Made by a program: the position numbers and the translations under genes | Source of the DNA: Capronia americana | Taxonomy: Eukaryota > Ascomycota > Eurotiomycetes > Chaetothyriales > Herpotrichiellaceae | DNA length: 64,000 bases | Reading direction: 5' to 3' | Assembly (NCBI GenBank): GCA_016110215.1 | Contig: JADWQD010000007.1 | Coordinates: 992,001 to 1,056,000 of the forward strand | Notes under the pieces: generated by a model | What the model was told of the DNA's origin: nothing | Seen by the model: only the letters and a program-made list of their open reading frames with translations | Databases searched by the model: none | In this document: positions 9,953 through 21,110 of the stretch, in pieces | How the letters are laid out: every line of letters starts with the position of its first letter | How positions within the stretch are numbered: the stretch's first letter is position 1

Positions 9953-10861
9953 ATGCTCCGCTGCTGGCAGCTTGCAAACGCGCGCTGGTCTTCCTTAATG
10001 GCGAAGCCCAACTCAATTGGTGTAAGTATTCCGATTAACTTTCAGCCCATGGTCGCTTTTGCTGACGACCCTGAAGACTATCTCACTCTGTACTGCCAGC
10101 TAGGACTGTTGATTCTGTTCGACCTCCTCGACAGCTTCGGCCAGATAGCGTTGATACCGAACTGTGACAATCTTCACTCAAGCGCAGCCCAATACACAAT
10201 CAACATCATCATGCTAGGCATGCAGTACAAAGTCCCGCTCACGAGTGTCTTCGGATCGTCCTTGTCATCGGATCGCCAGCATGAGATGGTGTCGCTTCTG
10301 AGCATTGGCCCTTACCCGCATCACGTAGCAACAGCTCTTGAGTACGTGTCGTACCGCCTCAACAGGACCTCTCGAACCTCACAAGTGAGCGCTGAAACCC
10401 TTGGCAATATTCGACAGATAGCAATGAATGCTCTCGACCACCTCCCGCAATGTTCGGACTCTCTTCAGATCGTCCGACTTAACCTGGCCGAGAAGCTAAC
10501 AATGGTTTCTGTATTGCAGAGTAGTGAAGATGCTGAAATTGTGCCGAGGGTGGAAGCTCTGGTACGGGAAGCAGAAATACCACATGGAAGCGAGGAGGAT
10601 TGTGAGGGGGACGCGGGAGACTACCCAGTCGATGACAGGCTGTGTGTAGGCTCCATACAGGAGAGGGTCAATAATCATTCTGATGAGAGGATAGGTGAGG
10701 ACTCTCATCAAATGTCAGCGGCCTCCTTTGAACAGTGGGACTGTAGTTCTTTTCAAGACACGCCGTCCAGCTTTGAGATCTCCGAGATCGATATGTTCCT
10801 CTCTAATCACGGCCTTTTGGAAGCGAGTCACCCATTTCCCTGTCCGCTGGTCCTTTGCTGA
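9953..10861 (+). CDS. Hypothetical protein, possibly the 3' part of a frameshifted gene
   Basis: An open frame of 302 residues I do not recognise. The middle (about residues 35-80) is rich in Leu/Ile/Phe and looks helical, and residues after about 200 are acidic with many Glu, Asp and Ser. The first ~34 residues (Arg/Trp/Lys-rich) look unlike the rest. A second open frame, from about 9785 to 10041, covers the upstream part and looks more protein-like (for example AQTAVLEVMQRYDMTYAPLL), but it is offset by one base and stops at 10042. A 24-nt segment, 10022-10045, has donor-, branch- and acceptor-like motifs but is too short to be an intron and does not restore the frame. The locus may be a decayed gene, or its exons may differ from this model. 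Confidence 0.4.
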   Translation: MLRCWQLANARWSSLMAKPNSIGVSIPINFQPMVAFADDPEDYLTLYCQLGLLILFDLLDSFGQIALIPNCDNLHSSAAQYTINIIMLGMQYKVPLTSVFGSSLSSDRQHEMVSLLSIGPYPHHVATALEYVSYRLNRTSRTSQVSAETLGNIRQIAMNALDHLPQCSDSLQIVRLNLAEKLTMVSVLQSSEDAEIVPRVEALVREAEIPHGSEEDCEGDAGDYPVDDRLCVGSIQERVNNHSDERIGEDSHQMSAASFEQWDCSSFQDTPSSFEISEIDMFLSNHGLLEASHPFPCPLVLC

Positions 10862-11340
10862 ACTACGCGCTGATGTGAAAGTCCTGATTCTCAGAACTGC
10901 TTCTTTCTAGCATGAAAGGGCACGGAAGATGCGAATGCAGTTGACTGTCACTATTCAGAGCACCCGTCTCTGCACGGCCATGATCACCCATCATACACGA
11001 ATCGGAGGGAATTTGTACCGTCTCTGTAGTCGAGCGTCCATCGTACGAGGGACATCTCCTCCTTCTTCGGCCTGGCTGCTGCAGTACTGGCTGCAACAGG
11101 CCACGCCTTGAAGGTGTGACACGGAGTTGTGATTGATGTACGACAAGGACCGAGTATGGCCGGAGTATCTTCTGGCCGATATCGTACTTGGATCCTTTGC
11201 GAGAGTCTTCCTTGTGGTTGATTCCAACGCCGGTCGGTTTGTAGGCTGTCGGAGTTAATGCGTGGGACGGATTTTAGACTCTGCAGTCCGTCCCGTCCAG
11301 ATTCTCATACAATGTATATGACGGCCGAGACGCCCTGCCT
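10862..11340. other. Spacer upstream of the SnoaL-like gene
   Basis: The 479 bp hold only short open frames without recognisable domains. It is presumably the promoter and leader of the gene starting at 11341. Nothing else is seen. Confidence 0.35.
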
Positions 11341-11892
11341 ATGGACGCGATAAAGGACGGGCAGCTGTTAGAAAGAAGTAGTAATCCTCTCAAGCAGCTT
11401 TCCGAGATGACCTCTTCGATCAGCCTAACGGGCCTCAGCACCCGGGAGGCCATTGCCGACGCCTTATATCGCGGTGTCCAAGGAATAGACACCAACAACG
11501 TGTCACTGTTCAAATCCGCCCTGGTCGACCTCAAGGAATTCACATTCGAGGTGAACGGCTTCGAACTCCAGGGTGAGGAAGCGGTCATGGGGATGATTTT
11601 CAACTTTGTTGGGCCCATGGATACTTTGCACACCATCAGCAATATTCGAATCGACGTCAAAGACGATGCTGCAGATACGGCAGTCATGACGGCATATGCT
11701 GTCGCCAGGCATCACAGAAAGGGAGAAGGGCCGGATCCGACGACACCGCATTTGACGACCGGAGGGATATACACCTTAGATCTGGTCCAAGACCGCTCTG
11801 ATGGTCTGTGGAAGGCGCGCAAGTGGGCAGCGAACTTCATATGGCGGGATGGCGATGAGTCGGTCACAGCGAGAGAGGGATTTCCAACTTAG
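11341..11892 (+). CDS. SnoaL-like (NTF2-fold) domain protein
   Basis: A single exon of 183 residues with the helix-strand pattern of SnoaL-like proteins: STREAIADALYRGVQGIDTN for the first helix and start of the cavity, LVDLKEFTFEVNGFELQG, then TLHTISNIRIDV, VMTAYAVARHH and WKARKWAANFIWRDGD strands. In this superfamily the alpha+beta cone binds small molecules; members include polyketide cyclases, dehydratases and many of unknown function. A His in HTISNIRI is typical of the fungal SnoaL_4-type group. No biosynthetic cluster surrounds it, so no substrate can be proposed. Upstream ATGs in the same frame were not preferred because the domain begins about 30 residues after this start. Confidence 0.7.
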   Translation: MDAIKDGQLLERSSNPLKQLSEMTSSISLTGLSTREAIADALYRGVQGIDTNNVSLFKSALVDLKEFTFEVNGFELQGEEAVMGMIFNFVGPMDTLHTISNIRIDVKDDAADTAVMTAYAVARHHRKGEGPDPTTPHLTTGGIYTLDLVQDRSDGLWKARKWAANFIWRDGDESVTAREGFPT

Positions 11893-12192
11893 TGAGATAG
11901 CCGGATAGTCCCAGTTGAGGACAGCTTGGTTAGAGGGATCCATCAATGGCATAAGAAGGCCATTCGAACTTCGCGCCGTGGAGTGCAGGCGTCATTCCTT
12001 TGACAAGGTCCATCAGGCGTGGATGACAGAATGGGGGAGTGGCAGAGTGCCACAGGCAACTATAGGTTACAACTGAATCAGAGCCATCGATGAATATTGA
12101 AATAATTCGGTGCTGTGAAGCTGATCGACTCCACGTAAGCGGGAACAGGTTCCATCTCTGCTGAGGCCAAATGCATATCTTTCCCGAATCCT

Positions 12193-12288
12193 GGAGAGGT
12201 AGGTTAGGAGAGGTAGGTTAGGAGAGGTAGGTTAGGAGAGGTAGGTTAGGAGAGGTAGGTTAGGAGAGGTAGGTTAGGAGAGGTAGGT
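12193..12288 (+). repeat. 14-bp tandem repeat, about 7 copies, entering an assembly gap
   Basis: The unit GGAGAGGTAGGTTA is repeated almost perfectly for 96 bp up to the first N. The sequence resumes after the gap with GGTAGGTAAGG, a variant of the same unit, so the array probably spans the gap and its true length is unknown. Confidence 0.95.
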
Positions 12289-12381
12289 NNNNNNNNNNNN
12301 NNNNNNNNNNNNNNNNNNNNNNNNNNNNNNNNNNNNNNNNNNNNNNNNNNNNNNNNNNNNNNNNNNNNNNNNNNNNNNNNN
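12289..12381. other. Assembly gap (93 N)
   Basis: A run of N directly inside the 14-bp tandem array; the repeat is the likely cause of the assembly break. Any protein translation through this stretch is meaningless. Confidence 1.
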
Positions 12382-13837
12382 GGTAGGTAAGGACAAGGAT
12401 CTGCCTGGGTTCTTTGCCGAACAGTGACAGTGAGCTTCCATGCCGGTGAGCAGCTGTCACAACAGCGAACCTCAGTAGCGGCCAAACCCTTGGGATGGAC
12501 GCTTGCGCTGAGATAACATCGCCGCTGTTCCCTGGCTCCATCTGATTCATGCTCTGAGGTGTGCCCCCCCGAGGTCTATATTTTGACGTCTCGACAGTGT
12601 TGTGGATAGCATTGTTGGCGAAACAGCTTGGCAGATTTGCCAAGGGCTAATGATTCATTCTGATACATTCCGAGCGTTGACAGATATTTTGGGTCTGCTG
12701 AGGCGTGCGTCTCTGTGCCACGAAGTGTTCCTGCCCGAAACATTGGTGAGCCTCGGATAGTTTACCAGGTTCGCAGTGGGAAGTCATAGATGCAATCGAA
12801 CTTGCGGCTATCTGGCGGTTGCTACCACCATTGATTGGAAAGAGACCCAATGAGAGTGTGACAGCTGTAGCATTTTAGAGCGTACATTCGGCACGCTAGC
12901 TTTTCGCATGGCTTCTCGGCTTCTTCTGATTGCAGAGTGGGTGTCGAGAATTTGGCGATCTCTATCGCGTCGATTGCTGTTGTGGAGGAGCGGCCGGGGA
13001 TACGTTGACACACATCCGTGCGCAAGATGATGATAAGCTAGAGCGATGTGAGGCGGTCCGTCAAATAAAAGGAAGCGATGAACGGTTCAGCACGCCTGCC
13101 CCGGTTGGTAGTTTCGAGATACCTATGCAGGTAGGTGGCGGGACTGAGGCGAGGGAGACCATCTCTCTCCCAGGTCTCTCTCTTAAAGAGCTCGAGAGAT
13201 GGCTAGCTGCAGGCATTTGGCGAGGAGTCCACAGTCAAACCAATCCCGGTGCATCGCCGAGCCGCGGTGTAATGAAGACGAGGAGCAGAACAGCGACAAG
13301 TGAAAGTTGCGCAGCTCTCTTAGCCCTCAGGTGCAGGTACGTACCTCGAGCCTAGGCGCTAAACAGCCATTTCCGGACAGGTTAGGCGCGAAACAGCTGA
13401 TCCCCGTCGCCTAACCCGGGTCTTGCGCAAACCTCCAGCCCTAAAGCACGTCAATGCAGGTCCTTACTGGCTGAGACGCGGCTGGTTCCTTCTCCGCTGT
13501 CACTCAGGGCAAGCTCAAGCTCTCGAGCGTCCCCATTTCCCATTGCGCTCCCCCACCAGGGCAGGACCCCACCGGAGTTACATGTCCTTGTAGCACTTTC
13601 ACACACTTGCACAAGTCCTGCGCCGCTTCCTTCTGTCGCAGCGCAGATGTCGCACCTCTCGATTGTTTCTCACCTCCTCTCTCCCGTCGCATACACAAAT
13701 GGACAGTGCAGGATAGAAAAACGCCCACCATTGTTGAGCCTTTCGTCGCGGATGCTCTGAAAATCACGCATCGACCAATTTCTTCCCTTCTCCCGTCCCT
13801 CTTACTGCTGCTCATACTCGAGAGCCACCATCACCGC

Positions 13838-14587
13838 ATGATGTCTTCAAAGTCGGTGTCCACCGATCAGTCCCGGAAATGGAGTGCCTCCACGTCCTTC
13901 AACCTGACCGTGCTCATCTCCGGCTCCGGCACGAACCTCCAGGCGCTCATCGACGCCTGTGGGCAAGCTCCTCCCTCGAACGAGAGATCGGCCCCTCGAC
14001 GACTCCTCCCAAACGCTCGCATCGGCCACGTCATATCAAATCGTAAAGATGCCAAAGGATTGGTTCGTGCCCAGGAAGCGGGCATCTTCACTACGTACCA
14101 CAATTTGGTGCAGTACAAGAAGAGATTCCCGGACACAGAGGCCGGCGTGAATGCTGCGCGGAACCAATACGATGCAGACTTGGCTCAGAAAATCCTCACG
14201 CATATTCCGTGCCCGGATTTGGTGGTTTGTGCCGGCTGGATGCACATCTTGTCCCCCGGCTTCGTCAACGCCCTTGCCTCTGCCAATGTGCCCATCATCA
14301 ATCTACATCCAGCATTGCCGGGACAATTTGATGGCGCGAACGCCATAGATCGGGCATACGAAGCATTCCAAAGGGGTGAGGTTTCGAAGACGGGAGTCAT
14401 GGTCCATTATGTGATTGACCAAGTCGACCGAGGAGCGCCCATCCTCGTCAGGGAAGTTGAAATCAAGTCGGGAGAAACTCAAGTTGAACTTGAGGAAAGG
14501 ATTCACCAAACAGAATGGGCTCTGATTGTCGAGGCCACGGGCAAGGTGCTAGCGGACCTCGAAGAAAAACGAAGACATGAGAGCTGA
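13838..14587 (+). CDS. ADE8: Phosphoribosylglycinamide formyltransferase (GART, Ade8-type)
   Basis: A single exon of 249 residues. It transfers the formyl group of 10-formyl-tetrahydrofolate to GAR, the third step of de novo purine synthesis, in the cytosol. Family landmarks are present in order: the nucleotide-binding loop LISGSGTNLQALID near residues 26-39, the catalytic stretch NLHPALPGQFDG, and the folate-site motif GVMVHYVIDQVDRGAPI. In fungi this activity is a separate protein, unlike the trifunctional animal enzyme, and the length fits. The frame stays open back to 13607, but the 77 upstream residues are not conserved-looking, so the ATG pair at 13838/13841 next to the domain is taken as the start. 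Confidence 0.93.
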   Translation: MMSSKSVSTDQSRKWSASTSFNLTVLISGSGTNLQALIDACGQAPPSNERSAPRRLLPNARIGHVISNRKDAKGLVRAQEAGIFTTYHNLVQYKKRFPDTEAGVNAARNQYDADLAQKILTHIPCPDLVVCAGWMHILSPGFVNALASANVPIINLHPALPGQFDGANAIDRAYEAFQRGEVSKTGVMVHYVIDQVDRGAPILVREVEIKSGETQVELEERIHQTEWALIVEATGKVLADLEEKRRHES

Positions 14588-15923
14588 TTGAGCGTCTCTC
14601 ATGGCATGGTGGCAGAGGGGGGGCGAAGGGTGGCCAACTCGACTTTTGCAGGACAAGCGAGGTGTTTGGAAGGGAAATTTTGGACAATCTCGAACACACG
14701 GAGTACAAGGATCCCGGCATAGGGCGAAGGGTTTGGTATGTAGCTTGAGCGCACAATGCTGCCGCACAAAAGTTGTCGGAAGGAATGCGAAAGCTGAACT
14801 CAGGTGGAGAGGTGAATCAGCGAGAGAAATGAGGACTCACCCAGTGGTTACGCTTTGAACGGCCAAATGAGATAGACATGGATGAAAGGACAATGAAAAC
14901 ATGGGAGATCTAACAGGGAATTTTCCAGAAATCTGCCTTCAATTTCTGTAACCAACATTTGCAACGAAGAGAAGAGCCACCCTTTCCAGTTATCTATGCC
15001 ATGACTTATGCTAATGCTGATATGTAAAAGAGATCGCAGCGAGAGCGAGAGCGCGCGGCCCGTCCTCAGAAGTGCCCAACTTCTACATAGCCATAGGGAT
15101 AAAATAAGCATAGACCTGAACCTCCGTGGCTTCCCACGAACAGCACAGGACGTCGTACGGATCTCACACTACTCACGACAACATCCTAATTGACGTCGAC
15201 ATTGACATTGACATTATACAGTACATACCGAGTACACCCGTGTATACACCTGTTGCAGACTCCACCGTTCAAGCAAACCTGGAATACCAGGTACATACCT
15301 AGGTAGTGCAAGTAAACGTATGTATGTACAAAAGGACGCAGCCTCCTTCTCCTGGCCCCCTGAAAGGGCTCCTCTACACACGTTAGGCAGTCAACTCTAT
15401 GTACCTCGTACTTGACCGTTGTATACACCGCGTCAACCATTCTGATATTGATATTGATTCTTTTATAAGAAGAAAAGAACATGACACGGCGCGTCGGGTC
15501 GCATCGCACCGCACTGTATCGCATCGCATCGCATTCCATTGCGTGATGCTCGGAACAAAAAGGATGCGAACTCATATTTACATATGTCCGATATAAAGCC
15601 AACTATCGCTCACCTGCTGTAGGACTGTAATACAGTACAGTCCGTCCCATACGCAAGGGGTATCAATTCTTGTCTCTTCTCACCTCATTGCTATCCTTTT
15701 TCCTATCCCATCAGAATCACACACGCAAAACCGCACAAGTCGCCAACTTGAACTCTGCCAAAAATACTCATTTTCAACCCAGACACGGCCCTGAAACCTA
15801 CCAGTGTCGCACCCGATCAGACTGGGCCGCCTGCGCGGTAAACGCAAGTCGAACCTTTGGCCACAAAAACTTCAAATCAACTTCCAGGCTCCTTTTCATG
15901 GGGACCGGGCGGTTTGAGCGCCA
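14588..15923. other. Spacer between convergent GART and C2-protein genes
   Basis: About 1.3 kb with low-complexity patches: GACATT triplets near 15198-15216, TACCTAGGTA-like strings near 15290, and GCATC repeats near 15501-15538. No coding frame or RNA gene is supported. Confidence 0.45.
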
Positions 15924-17948
15924 CTACCGCTTCTCATTTAGATCGGCTCCTTCCCTAGCTGGTGCGGCCGAGTCCCGTTGTTTGCCCTTCTCCTGTTCTG
16001 CTGTGCCATCTGCGGTGCCATCGTGGAGAATTGTCTCCTGGTTGACCTGCTGATCATCGGTTGCATCGCCGTGATGCTCATCTCGACCTCCGCCCATGAA
16101 CTTATGCATCTCCCTCTTATAGCGGCTCTCTTTCAGCGGCCCATCCTCGCCGGCTTCGGCCCTTGCATTTAAATCCTCTTCATCAGAACTGCTCAAGCTG
16201 GACATGCTGAGGTTCTGCATGTACATGACCGATTTTCCTCCCGCACTTGCTTGTTTCTTCTCCCTCTGTTCTTTCTTGAGGGCTTGTTGGAGCTCCGCAT
16301 CAGCTTGGCAGTCGAGTGTTTTGACCTTCAGGCCCGGAAGGTTTGCGCGGAGGTACTCCTGCAGAAGAGGGAGTTTTTCAGCATTGGGCCGGTAGGTGCC
16401 GCTGTCGTTATCGATGATGAGTTCGTAGTGTGTCGGGTCTGTGTCCTTCTCGGCTTTTGTGTCGGTGCCGTTGGTCTGAGGTCGTGGAGAGGAAGGTGCA
16501 CCGTCTGCTTGACTCGTGCTTGCTTTACTCGAACTGGCCTCATTGTTCTTCTGTTCTTCCTCGGGAGGTGTGGACGGCGGATGCGTCTCTTTCTGAGGAT
16601 CGACTGTTGCATCGTCCTTGTGCATCTTGTTATGCTTGACGCGCCGGATGAAGAACTCTCCAGAAAAGGCGATGTAAATGCTCACGTCGCTGTGCATGGT
16701 ATGTTTGCTCAGCAGGTCGATTCCAAACTCCTTCCCCGTTTCTGTAAAACGTAACTGTCCATCAAGGGTCAAGACGTATGTAAAGATCCGGCCTCCTTCG
16801 TCGTAATGTACGAAATCAAGGAACTGCTTCGTCATTTCGAGGCACGGTTCGGCGAAGGAGCCGTATTTTGTCGTGCGGTCGTAGTTGTAGATCCGAGCAT
16901 GTTGGTGATGTAAAGCACGATTTAGGAGGCGCCCACGAATGCTGTGCGAAGTGAACATGCCAGCTACGAAGGGTCGGAATTCGACGTAGCGGTGATAGAG
17001 ATCTGCAGGGACGGGACCGCGGAATTGCATTTGAATGGATTGGAAGCTGCCGTAGAGTCAGTATCTGGTCAGGAAGGAAGAGTGACAGGTCGCTCACTTA
17101 TACCGCTGCACCTCCTTCCCGTCTTTGTCTTGCTCGGTGTGTTTCGTGCCTGTTATCCGCCCGATCATGGGCGAGTGGTGTTGCGTCCATGGTAAGGGGC
17201 CGATGGTATACGCGCGACCACCATCCTCTGCGTCCGTCCTTCCCAGATTCTCCACGCTGACAATAAGATCTCCATGTAACTTGACTTTCCTGGATACCAG
17301 AGCGGCGCATCCACGGAGCGTGTAGGCTCTTTTGCTTGCCATGCGCTTCTTCAGCTGGAACTTCTGGTGCGAGAACCCTTTCCAGTTGTCATCGATATGA
17401 GAGACATCGATGTGTGCATTGCCGAGCCGATCATCGTAGTCGGCGGGATCCTCGTCATATAGTCTGCACTTCAAGTGAAAACCACTTGCGGGGATATTCG
17501 CAATGATCCATTCCGTCTCCCACTCCGGATCTGTATTACGATGTATCGTCGGTGTCCTCAATTTCAGATCCGGATCCTGTTTATGTCTCTTGGGTAGGTC
17601 CGTCTGGAGAATAGCGAGAACATATGGATCGGACGACAGAGTCCCAAAGTCTGAAAATGGCAGATTCTCCGCCTTGTGAAATGTGATCTTGACTGTGTAA
17701 CCCGGTGGTGCTCTTGGTATGGGCGTCGCATCGAAGCCGCCCGCGGGCCCCTTCTCTTTCTTTTCGGGCTTGTCGGTTCCGGTTGCATTGCGATATTTCT
17801 GCTCGAGTTTCTCTGTTTTGTTGGCCAGTTTAGGTCCGAGTTTGTCGGCTTGGTGAGGGATCACTCCGTCTTTGCGCAGGACGGGCGCGTCGGCATCGTT
17901 GTCCGCCATCGAGTGATGCTCCGAACTTGCTGTTGATCGTCTCTCCAA
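15924..17948 (-). CDS. C2-domain protein with acidic/serine-rich tail
   Basis: Two exons, 17948-17098 and 17046-15924, joined over a 51-bp GTGAGC...GGCAG intron, give 657 residues. Residues about 80-220 form a C2 domain: GYTVKITFHKAENLPFSDFG, then DPYVLAIL, NTDPEWETEWII, LKCRLYDEDPADYDDRLGNA. The acidic residues in the Asp-rich loops (D of FSDFG, DP, YDEDPADYDD) suggest Ca2+-dependent membrane binding. After the splice, the sequence FQSIQMQFRGPVPADLYHRYVEFRPF starts a second conserved region with a strand-rich part up to about residue 450. The C-terminal ~200 residues are charged, Ser/Glu/Lys-rich and probably disordered. The family is conserved in filamentous fungi but without a known role, as far as I can tell. 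Confidence 0.85.
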
Positions 17949-18608
17949 CGCGTGCGCAGATGTTGATTATGATGTTATAGCCAAGCAAAAAGAGCGCATT
18001 GAATGAGGATATGACGGTCCACAATAGGTAAACATATAGCCGCGCAAATAGATGAAGGAACGAGAGATAGCACGAAGGATTGCGCAGGCAATCATGGGAG
18101 ATACTAGTACGTACTTAGCAACATGAATTCAGATTGGGGCGCCGTCAGCCCGCGGCGGCATGGTTGGTGGCAGGAGCGAATTAGGCTTCTGGGGGAGGCT
18201 GACGCATGCCCTAGGCTTCCTCCAATGAGTGCTTTGGGCTTGCGGAATTGCCTATGGAGCCCTTTGGCCCTGTGGTTCCCAACTGGCCGCGAACAAGCAG
18301 CCAGACGGCTAGCTTCCCACAAAGCTTGGTCGAAAGCTTGGGGGACGCGCAAGCAGTCAACAACTGACATCATTGTCCTCAAGACGCAGTTGAGATCGAA
18401 TGGTGTCATTCAGAGCTAGAATCCACGCGATACTGAAAGCAAATAACGACCGTTGAGACTCAAATTCTCTTGTTGCTTGTGCCGGGGGCCCGAGCAAGAT
18501 GCACAGTCAGAAAATCCGAGACGAGACACTCCTTCGCTCCATGCAGGTAATATCCGATCAACGCCAGCGCCATGCAACACCGAGACAAAAGTCCATTCCC
18601 AATGCCAT
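17949..18608. other. Spacer between the C2-protein promoter and the 3' end of CDC6
   Basis: The 660 bp hold the upstream region of the C2-domain gene and the 3' region of CDC6. Only short shadow frames occur; no further feature is supported. Confidence 0.4.
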
Positions 18609-20468
18609 TCATTCTTCGTCAAGTAATCTCAACAGCAAATCAGAGCCCGGTCCAATAAGGCTGTCTCGCATTTCCTTTTCCGAAACAGCGCTCACAACCT
18701 GCTTGTCGTCCATTCCTCCTCTTCCGCTTCTAGATGGCGTGTTTGTTGGAGTCAACAAACTCGACGTTCGCCCAGATGCTTCATGCACCAGGCCGAGAGT
18801 CTCCAAGCTAGCCACCACATCCCGAAACTCAGTGTTCTTGAGCGGGTGCAACAATCCTTCGTCACGCTTGCACAAAGCAGCATATTTCTCGAATAGCCCT
18901 TTAACGGTAGGTACTTTTGACCACGACTTGGAAGGAGTGGTGTAAGGATCACGGCGGTATTGTCGATTCTCAGAAGCTACCAGCGAACATAGCACCGCTT
19001 TCTGCTGCAAGTTGAGTCCGCTCAAGCGAGAAATGGTCCCATTGTTGAAGATGCTTGCCGCGATTTTGGCCACGTGTGCGATTGTTGCTCTTGGTGCGGT
19101 CTCAAAGGTGAGCTGACCCAGGACTGATCGCTGGTCCTTGGCAGGTGATGGGGATCCCGTGCTTGAGCCCATATTGCGGATTTCGCTGAGAGCTGTTTTG
19201 GTTGGTGTTATGCTCTGTTCCTGGTTCATCTTCAACAGAGTTTCTTGCTCGATCTGGTCAATGGCACGACGGACCAGACTGAATGCCTTTCGCAAATCAC
19301 CCGTTTGAGACGAAATTTTCTTGCCAGCCAGCTGAACGGCTGCGGGGTGCATCAATGGGATAAACTCCGAGCCAGCCATTGTCCCCTGTGGGACAAGAGA
19401 TCGAAGCTTTCCGCAGATGATGGTTGAAATCTGCTGTGCAGAGTATGGCAGGAATGGTAGTAATCTTGGCTTGATGTTTCTCAACTTCAAACGTGGCAGA
19501 AACCGATCGGTCAGGTCCAGAGCATTGGCGATACCGATCAGAATGAGACAAGAGGAGGGATGCATGGCCCATTCGAAGATGCTGTACAGAATTTCGCAAT
19601 CACCATTGAGCAGTGTGTCAATCTCGTCAAGCAGGACCAGATGCATGTTGGAGTTGGCCTTTTTCGTCGTGAAGAGTTTCGCCAGGCGCGTCTTGGTTAA
19701 CTTGGCATTGCTCTTGGTTGAACAGAATGCTTCGCTGAGTTGGACAAGTACGTCGTTGGCAGATTTCAGGGAGACACAGTTGACGACGGCGGTTCGGACG
19801 CAGTCGTCTGAAAATTCGTGCATGACCTCTTGGACAAGCGCACTCTTTCCGGTGCCGGGTGGCCCGCTCACATACGTGCATCCTCCGGTCCTGGATTCGA
19901 GAGCTTTGGAAATGAACCTGTTCAACTGACTTCGTTCTGCCTCTCGTCCAATAACCTTTCCATTACTGGCCTGGGTGAATAACTGTCGAGCTCGGGAATA
20001 CACATTTTGCGACTTTGGCGATACGGACGAGCGCACCGACTGAGGCGTAAGAAGTCTACCAGCAAGGCGGACTCGATGCTTTGGAGTTGTAGGAGGGACA
20101 GCAAAAACATCCTTGAAGCGAGCAGCTGCTGGAGTTGAGACATTGGAAGGGGGAAAGTTCTCGTCCGAGGTCAGGATATCGGTCTCAACATGTTTTACAG
20201 GACTGTCTTGAACGGTACGCCTCAGCCGTTCGTTACGTGTTCTGACAGGACCTGTATTGGACTCCTGCACGGCGTGTTCTGGAGACGCATCTTCATATAT
20301 CTCGGGTACGAAGCGTTGCGTTCGTCTCTTGGGAGAAGGAGGTGCATTCGAGACATCTGCGGACACATTTGGTTAATTGCATTCGCATAGTCGTGACGGT
20401 GGGAAACTTTGCGTACCTTCTGCATCAAGAACTCTGCGAGATCGTTTCCCAAGAACAGTAGCAGCCAT
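18609..20468 (-). CDS. CDC6: Cdc6/Cdc18 replication licensing factor
   Basis: Two exons, 20468-20417 and 20356-18609, joined over a 60-bp GTACGC...CGCAG intron, give 599 residues. The 17-residue first exon reads MAATVLGKRSRRVLDAE, the usual basic start of fungal Cdc6. An AAA+ ATPase core follows: Walker A GPPGTGKS at 182-189, Walker B LVLLDEID near 257-264, sensor region LIGIANALDLTDRFLPRL, and the C-terminal winged-helix part with SGLNLQQKAVLC. Cdc6 works with ORC to load the MCM2-7 helicase in G1. The N-terminal ~130 residues carry several S/T-P sites with nearby Lys/Arg (DSPVKH, TPKHR, SPKSQ), likely CDK sites for S-phase inactivation (inference). It is divergent from the UBX gene at 21111. 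Confidence 0.93.
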
Positions 20469-21110
20469 CTGGAATGGTCGTCGCTGCTTTTGTTGCGGTG
20501 GTGGTGGTTGTACGAGCAGCTGAGGAAGGCACGAGGGACGCGGACTTAAGATAATGGGAAGGCGCGACTCGCTCTGTCATTTGAAAAGACGCGTAGGGTG
20601 GGAAGGCGCGACTTAGCGTGCAACTCGAGATCGGGCCGAGGCCTCCCAGCCTTGTGTGTAAACTCCAGCCACTCATGCCCCCCACGCGCAGTTTCCGAGT
20701 CTGCACTCCGCCGTAGGTCTCCCTCGCGCCTGAAGCTTGGCGAGTTTGCTTGTCCCCTGGGACCGTGACCGCGGCCGCCTTGGGGTGATTCTTACCCGCC
20801 CGGTGAGTTTTCGTCATAGCCAACGGCGCCTTGTGGCTCGCCATCCCATCACTTGTGCGCTGCGGTCGTGCTTGAGTTGCCTCACAAACACCAGGACTGG
20901 TGGCTACTCCAAAGTTTGATCCCTGACACATGGCATCTTCTACCTTCCTCTATTCTCTTCTTCGTCGTCTCTTGCAATAACCCCATCTTCCGCTCTCTCA
21001 TGACCAACCCCAGCTCGTTAAAGGCTCAACCAGGAGTCATCTAATCGATTGCCCGCAACTACAAGTCTGCCTCCCCCCAACTGATTACGACGTACCGAAC
21101 CTCAATTTCC
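20469..21110. promoter_or_regulatory. Shared divergent promoter of CDC6 and the UBX-domain gene
   Basis: 642 bp separate the two start codons. No ACGCGT (MCB) box typical of budding-yeast G1/S genes was spotted, though GGCGCGAC strings occur at 20560-20565 and 20606-20613. The assignment as promoter rests on position only. Confidence 0.5.

Larger units (their letters stand above)
11893..13837. other. Gene-poor spacer with tandem repeat, assembly gap and upstream region of the GART gene
   Basis: Nearly 2 kb without a supportable gene. It contains the 14-bp tandem array and the N run (listed separately) and, near 13352-13416, a pair of GGCGC-AAACAGC direct repeats with a 9-bp inverted repeat. 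The open frame 12930-13355 shows no domain. The last ~230 bp are pyrimidine-rich, as expected for a promoter and 5' leader. Confidence 0.5.

Noticed and set aside
9481..10011. 176-residue minus-strand frame ending in a DRESNPGLPRS-like peptide
   Set aside because: That peptide is the antisense reading of the tRNA T-arm and B box; the rest overlaps the plus-strand frames. It is a translation artefact of the tRNA gene.
13607..13837. 77-residue N-terminal extension of the GART gene
   Set aside because: The region is pyrimidine-rich, its translation is not family-like, and the enzyme domain begins right after the ATG at 13838. A mitochondrial targeting role is not expected for this cytosolic step.
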